Positions 4,599 through 6,380 of a stretch of DNA of 6,380 nt are shown here, piece by piece. The notes beneath the pieces are model-generated. The model saw nothing but the letters and a program-made list of their open reading frames with translations. It did no database searches and had not been told where the DNA came from. The first letter of the stretch is position 1; each line of letters starts with the position of its first letter. Origin of the DNA: an uncultured Rhizobiaceae group bacterium (lineage in GTDB: Bacteria > Pseudomonadota > Alphaproteobacteria > Rhizobiales > Rhizobiaceae); contig CAJQOR010000308.1 of assembly GCA_905479965.1 (NCBI GenBank), forward strand, positions 1-6,380. Reading direction: 5' to 3'. The translations under genes and the position numbers were made by a program.

Positions 4599-5666
4599 AT
4601 GTCAAAATATAGATTGGTGCCATTTGCCATGCTTATATTTATTAGTTTTTCAAACGCGCACGCACAGTTTGTGCCAGTTCCAAACGATGAAAATTCAGAC
4701 AAAAGTGCGACACCACCGAATTTAAAAGTGCTCAAAACTATTCCAAGTGCACCTTTTGAAGACTTAAGTGCTTTTCAAGTCCCTGAACAAACGCAATCGG
4801 GCAAAACAAATCGTGTTGTCTCCAAGGAAATTGACGAGGCAGCTTGGCTACCTTTTGGAGCTTTCCAACGCGGGCAATATCTAACGGCGATGGAGCTTGC
4901 ATTGCCACGCGCACAATTGGGTGACCCTGCAGCGCAAACACTTTTAGCTGAATTATTTGCGGAGGGGTTTGGTGTTGGTCGAAGCATGGATGATGCTGTT
5001 TTTTGGTATGATCAGGCAGCAAAAAACGGTGACCCTGCAGCTCAGTATAAGCTCGCTCTCTTGCTAACCGATGGCAAATACATAAAGCGAAATGATGCGC
5101 GTGCGCGCAAATTGATGCAGCAGTCAGCTGAGGCGGGAAATTCAAAGGCGCAATTTAATTATGCGCAATTGCTTGTTGCGGATAAACCCGGCACTGTTGG
5201 AATTCGTGAAGCATTGCCGTTTTTTGAAAAGTCTGCGGCGCGCGGTGTACCTGATGCGCAATATGCTTTGTCGCAAATTTATATCAATGCGCTTGATGTT
5301 GATGAGAATAAACGCGCTATTGCGCGACGACATTTAATTTCAGCGGCACGCGCAGGATATGACACTGCTCGGCTGGACCTAGCTATCTGGTTGATCGATG
5401 GCGTTGGTGGCGATCGTGATTTTGAAGCTGGTTTTGAATGGATGAGTTTAGCTGCGCTCAAAGGCAATGTTATTGCCCAAAATCGATTGGCGCATCTTTT
5501 TATTCAAGCCATTGGAACAAGGGGCGATCCAATTGAAGCTGGTAAATGGTACATAATCTCGCGTCGGGCTGGACTTGAGGATGCTAGCCTTGAGGATTTT
5601 TATCAGGGGCTAACAGTTGAACAGCAAAAAGAAGCATTGGCTGCAGCGAATGAGCTGCGTTTTTAA
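4599..5666 (+). CDS. Secreted Sel1-repeat (TPR-like) protein
   Basis: A 355-residue protein starting at ATG 4599, 6 nt after GGAG (4589-4592). The frame opens earlier at a TTG (4575), but that start lacks this site and would bury the signal peptide. MSKYRLVPFAMLIFISFS is a signal peptide with likely cleavage after AHA (20-22), so the protein acts in the periplasm or envelope. A low-complexity linker covers about 23-75. Six Sel1-like repeats of 36-37 residues follow, starting at Gly108, 144, 180, 216, 253 and 289, each with a GxxxAQxxLA-like first helix and an AxxW/FYxxAAxxG-like end. A capping tail (325-355) contains LTVEQQKEALAAANELRF. Sel1 repeats mediate protein-protein contacts; the partner is unknown. 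It lies between the ThiE-like gene and efp. Confidence 0.9.
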   Translation: MSKYRLVPFAMLIFISFSNAHAQFVPVPNDENSDKSATPPNLKVLKTIPSAPFEDLSAFQVPEQTQSGKTNRVVSKEIDEAAWLPFGAFQRGQYLTAMELALPRAQLGDPAAQTLLAELFAEGFGVGRSMDDAVFWYDQAAKNGDPAAQYKLALLLTDGKYIKRNDARARKLMQQSAEAGNSKAQFNYAQLLVADKPGTVGIREALPFFEKSAARGVPDAQYALSQIYINALDVDENKRAIARRHLISAARAGYDTARLDLAIWLIDGVGGDRDFEAGFEWMSLAALKGNVIAQNRLAHLFIQAIGTRGDPIEAGKWYIISRRAGLEDASLEDFYQGLTVEQQKEALAAANELRF

Positions 5667-5752
5667 CCATTCATATCGACTAAGGCTTGAAAATCAGCAC
5701 GTTTTGTGTTCTTGAAGCGGCAATTGCCCCAATTCTGTTCGGGCTTCTCTCA

Positions 5753-5768
5753 ATATATTGGAATATAT
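5753..5768 (+). promoter_or_regulatory. AU inverted repeat presenting the efp Shine-Dalgarno
   Basis: ATATATT (5753-5759) and AATATAT (5762-5768) are perfect complements around GG, ending 2 nt before the efp ATG. As RNA, a 6-bp all-AU stem with loop UGGA would hold the only Shine-Dalgarno-like bases (GGA) at its tip. It overlaps the 10-bp palindrome CAATATATTG (5751-5760). The stem is thermally weak, so it may be unimportant. Confidence 0.3.
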
Positions 5769-5770
5769 CC

Positions 5771-6334
5771 ATGAAAATTAACGGTAATGAAATCCGCCCT
5801 GGAAATGTTATTCAGCACAATGGTGGCCTTTGGGCAGCTGTGAAAACAAATGCTGTTAAGCCAGGTAAAGGCGGTGCATTTAATCAGGTTGAACTGAAAA
5901 ACCTCATCGATGGCACAAAGCTAAATGAGCGCTTCCGTGCAAACGAAACTGTTGAGCGTGTTCGCTTGGAGCAAAAAGATTTTCAATATCTTTATGCGCA
6001 GGATGATATGCTTGTTTTCATGGATACAGAAAGCTACGAGCAGCTTGAACTTCAGGCTGAGTTTGTTGGCGATCGCTCAGCATTCTTGCAAGACGGTATG
6101 ATGGTCACAGTTGAATTGTTTGAAGAAAAAGCAATTGGCGTGCGTTTGCCTGACCAGGTTACTTTGGAAATCGCTGAAGCTGATCCTGTTGTTAAAGGTC
6201 AAACAGCTGCATCTTCTTATAAACCAGCAGTATTGGAAAATGGCGTGCGAATTCTTGTGCCACCATTTATTTCTTCAGGTGAAAAAGTGATCGTGGATAC
6301 AAACGAGTTAACTTACGTTCGCCGCTCAGAATAG
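5771..6334 (+). CDS. efp: Elongation factor P
   Basis: A 187-residue translation factor that enters the ribosome between the P and E sites and relieves stalling at polyproline stretches. The start is ATG 5771 ([19 protein letters not shown]). The frame runs 28 codons further up to a TTG at 5687, but those residues are not EF-P-like. Domain I carries KPGKGGAF at 30-37, and Lys33 is the residue equivalent to the one beta-lysylated by EpmA/EpmB in E. coli. The central OB domain follows, with FMDTESYEQ in the middle. The C-terminal OB domain ends [28 protein letters not shown], the family signature. The length is normal and no residue is missing. It lies 104 nt downstream of the Sel1 gene with no obvious terminator between. 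Modification genes are not in this window. Confidence 0.97.
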   Translation: MKINGNEIRPGNVIQHNGGLWAAVKTNAVKPGKGGAFNQVELKNLIDGTKLNERFRANETVERVRLEQKDFQYLYAQDDMLVFMDTESYEQLELQAEFVGDRSAFLQDGMMVTVELFEEKAIGVRLPDQVTLEIAEADPVVKGQTAASSYKPAVLENGVRILVPPFISSGEKVIVDTNELTYVRRSE

Positions 6335-6380
6335 TTACGCGACTGTTCTTTTTAGCGCAAAACAAACATAGAGATTTTTT

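Noticed and set aside
5687..5770. A 28-residue hydrophobic N-terminal extension of EF-P that looks like a signal peptide
   Set aside because: It would start at TTG without a Shine-Dalgarno, and EF-P is a cytosolic protein that begins at [11 protein letters not shown].
6335..6380. Terminator of efp at the right edge
   Set aside because: The stretch ends in six T residues, but no convincing GC stem precedes them and the window stops there.

Overview
The window reads as ordinary chromosomal core of an alphaproteobacterium, most likely a Hyphomicrobiales (Rhizobiales) member with a rather AT-rich genome. Three things point there: the zinc-less 41-residue L36 type, a DUF465 (YdcH-like) gene directly upstream of purE-purK, and a ThiE-like protein, a secreted Sel1-repeat protein and elongation factor P in a row. 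The genus cannot be named from the sequence. There is no sign of a mobile element, CRISPR array, rRNA or tRNA.

Left part (1-2287), all on the minus strand. A tight DUF465-purE-purK unit has gaps of 14 and 2 nt, and purE starts with TTG. It encodes the two steps that turn AIR into CAIR in purine synthesis. A GC-rich hairpin with a T-tract follows purK, then rpmJ (ribosomal protein L36). The 5' end of a further minus-strand gene, probably exported or membrane anchored, is cut by the left edge.

Middle (2288-3888). An AT-rich divergent region rich in palindromes separates the purEK operon from a second, 56-residue DUF465 gene on the plus strand. Converging on that gene are a small ArsR-type regulator and, upstream of the regulator, a TauE/SafE-type permease, both on the minus strand. 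The regulator's upstream region carries a 14-bp imperfect tandem repeat. The permease/ThiE-like divergent region carries a perfect 7-bp dyad. Both look like operators.

Right part (3889-6380), plus strand. A divergent ThiE/TenI-family protein has lost most of the motifs expected of a working thiamine phosphate synthase. It is followed by a secreted protein with six Sel1 repeats and by efp (EF-P). The EF-P Shine-Dalgarno lies at the tip of an AU inverted repeat just before the start codon.

No clear new multi-gene system is present. The best leads are the ThiE-like protein with missing catalytic motifs, the cysteine-free ArsR/permease pair with its repeats, and the hairpin-containing rpmJ leader.
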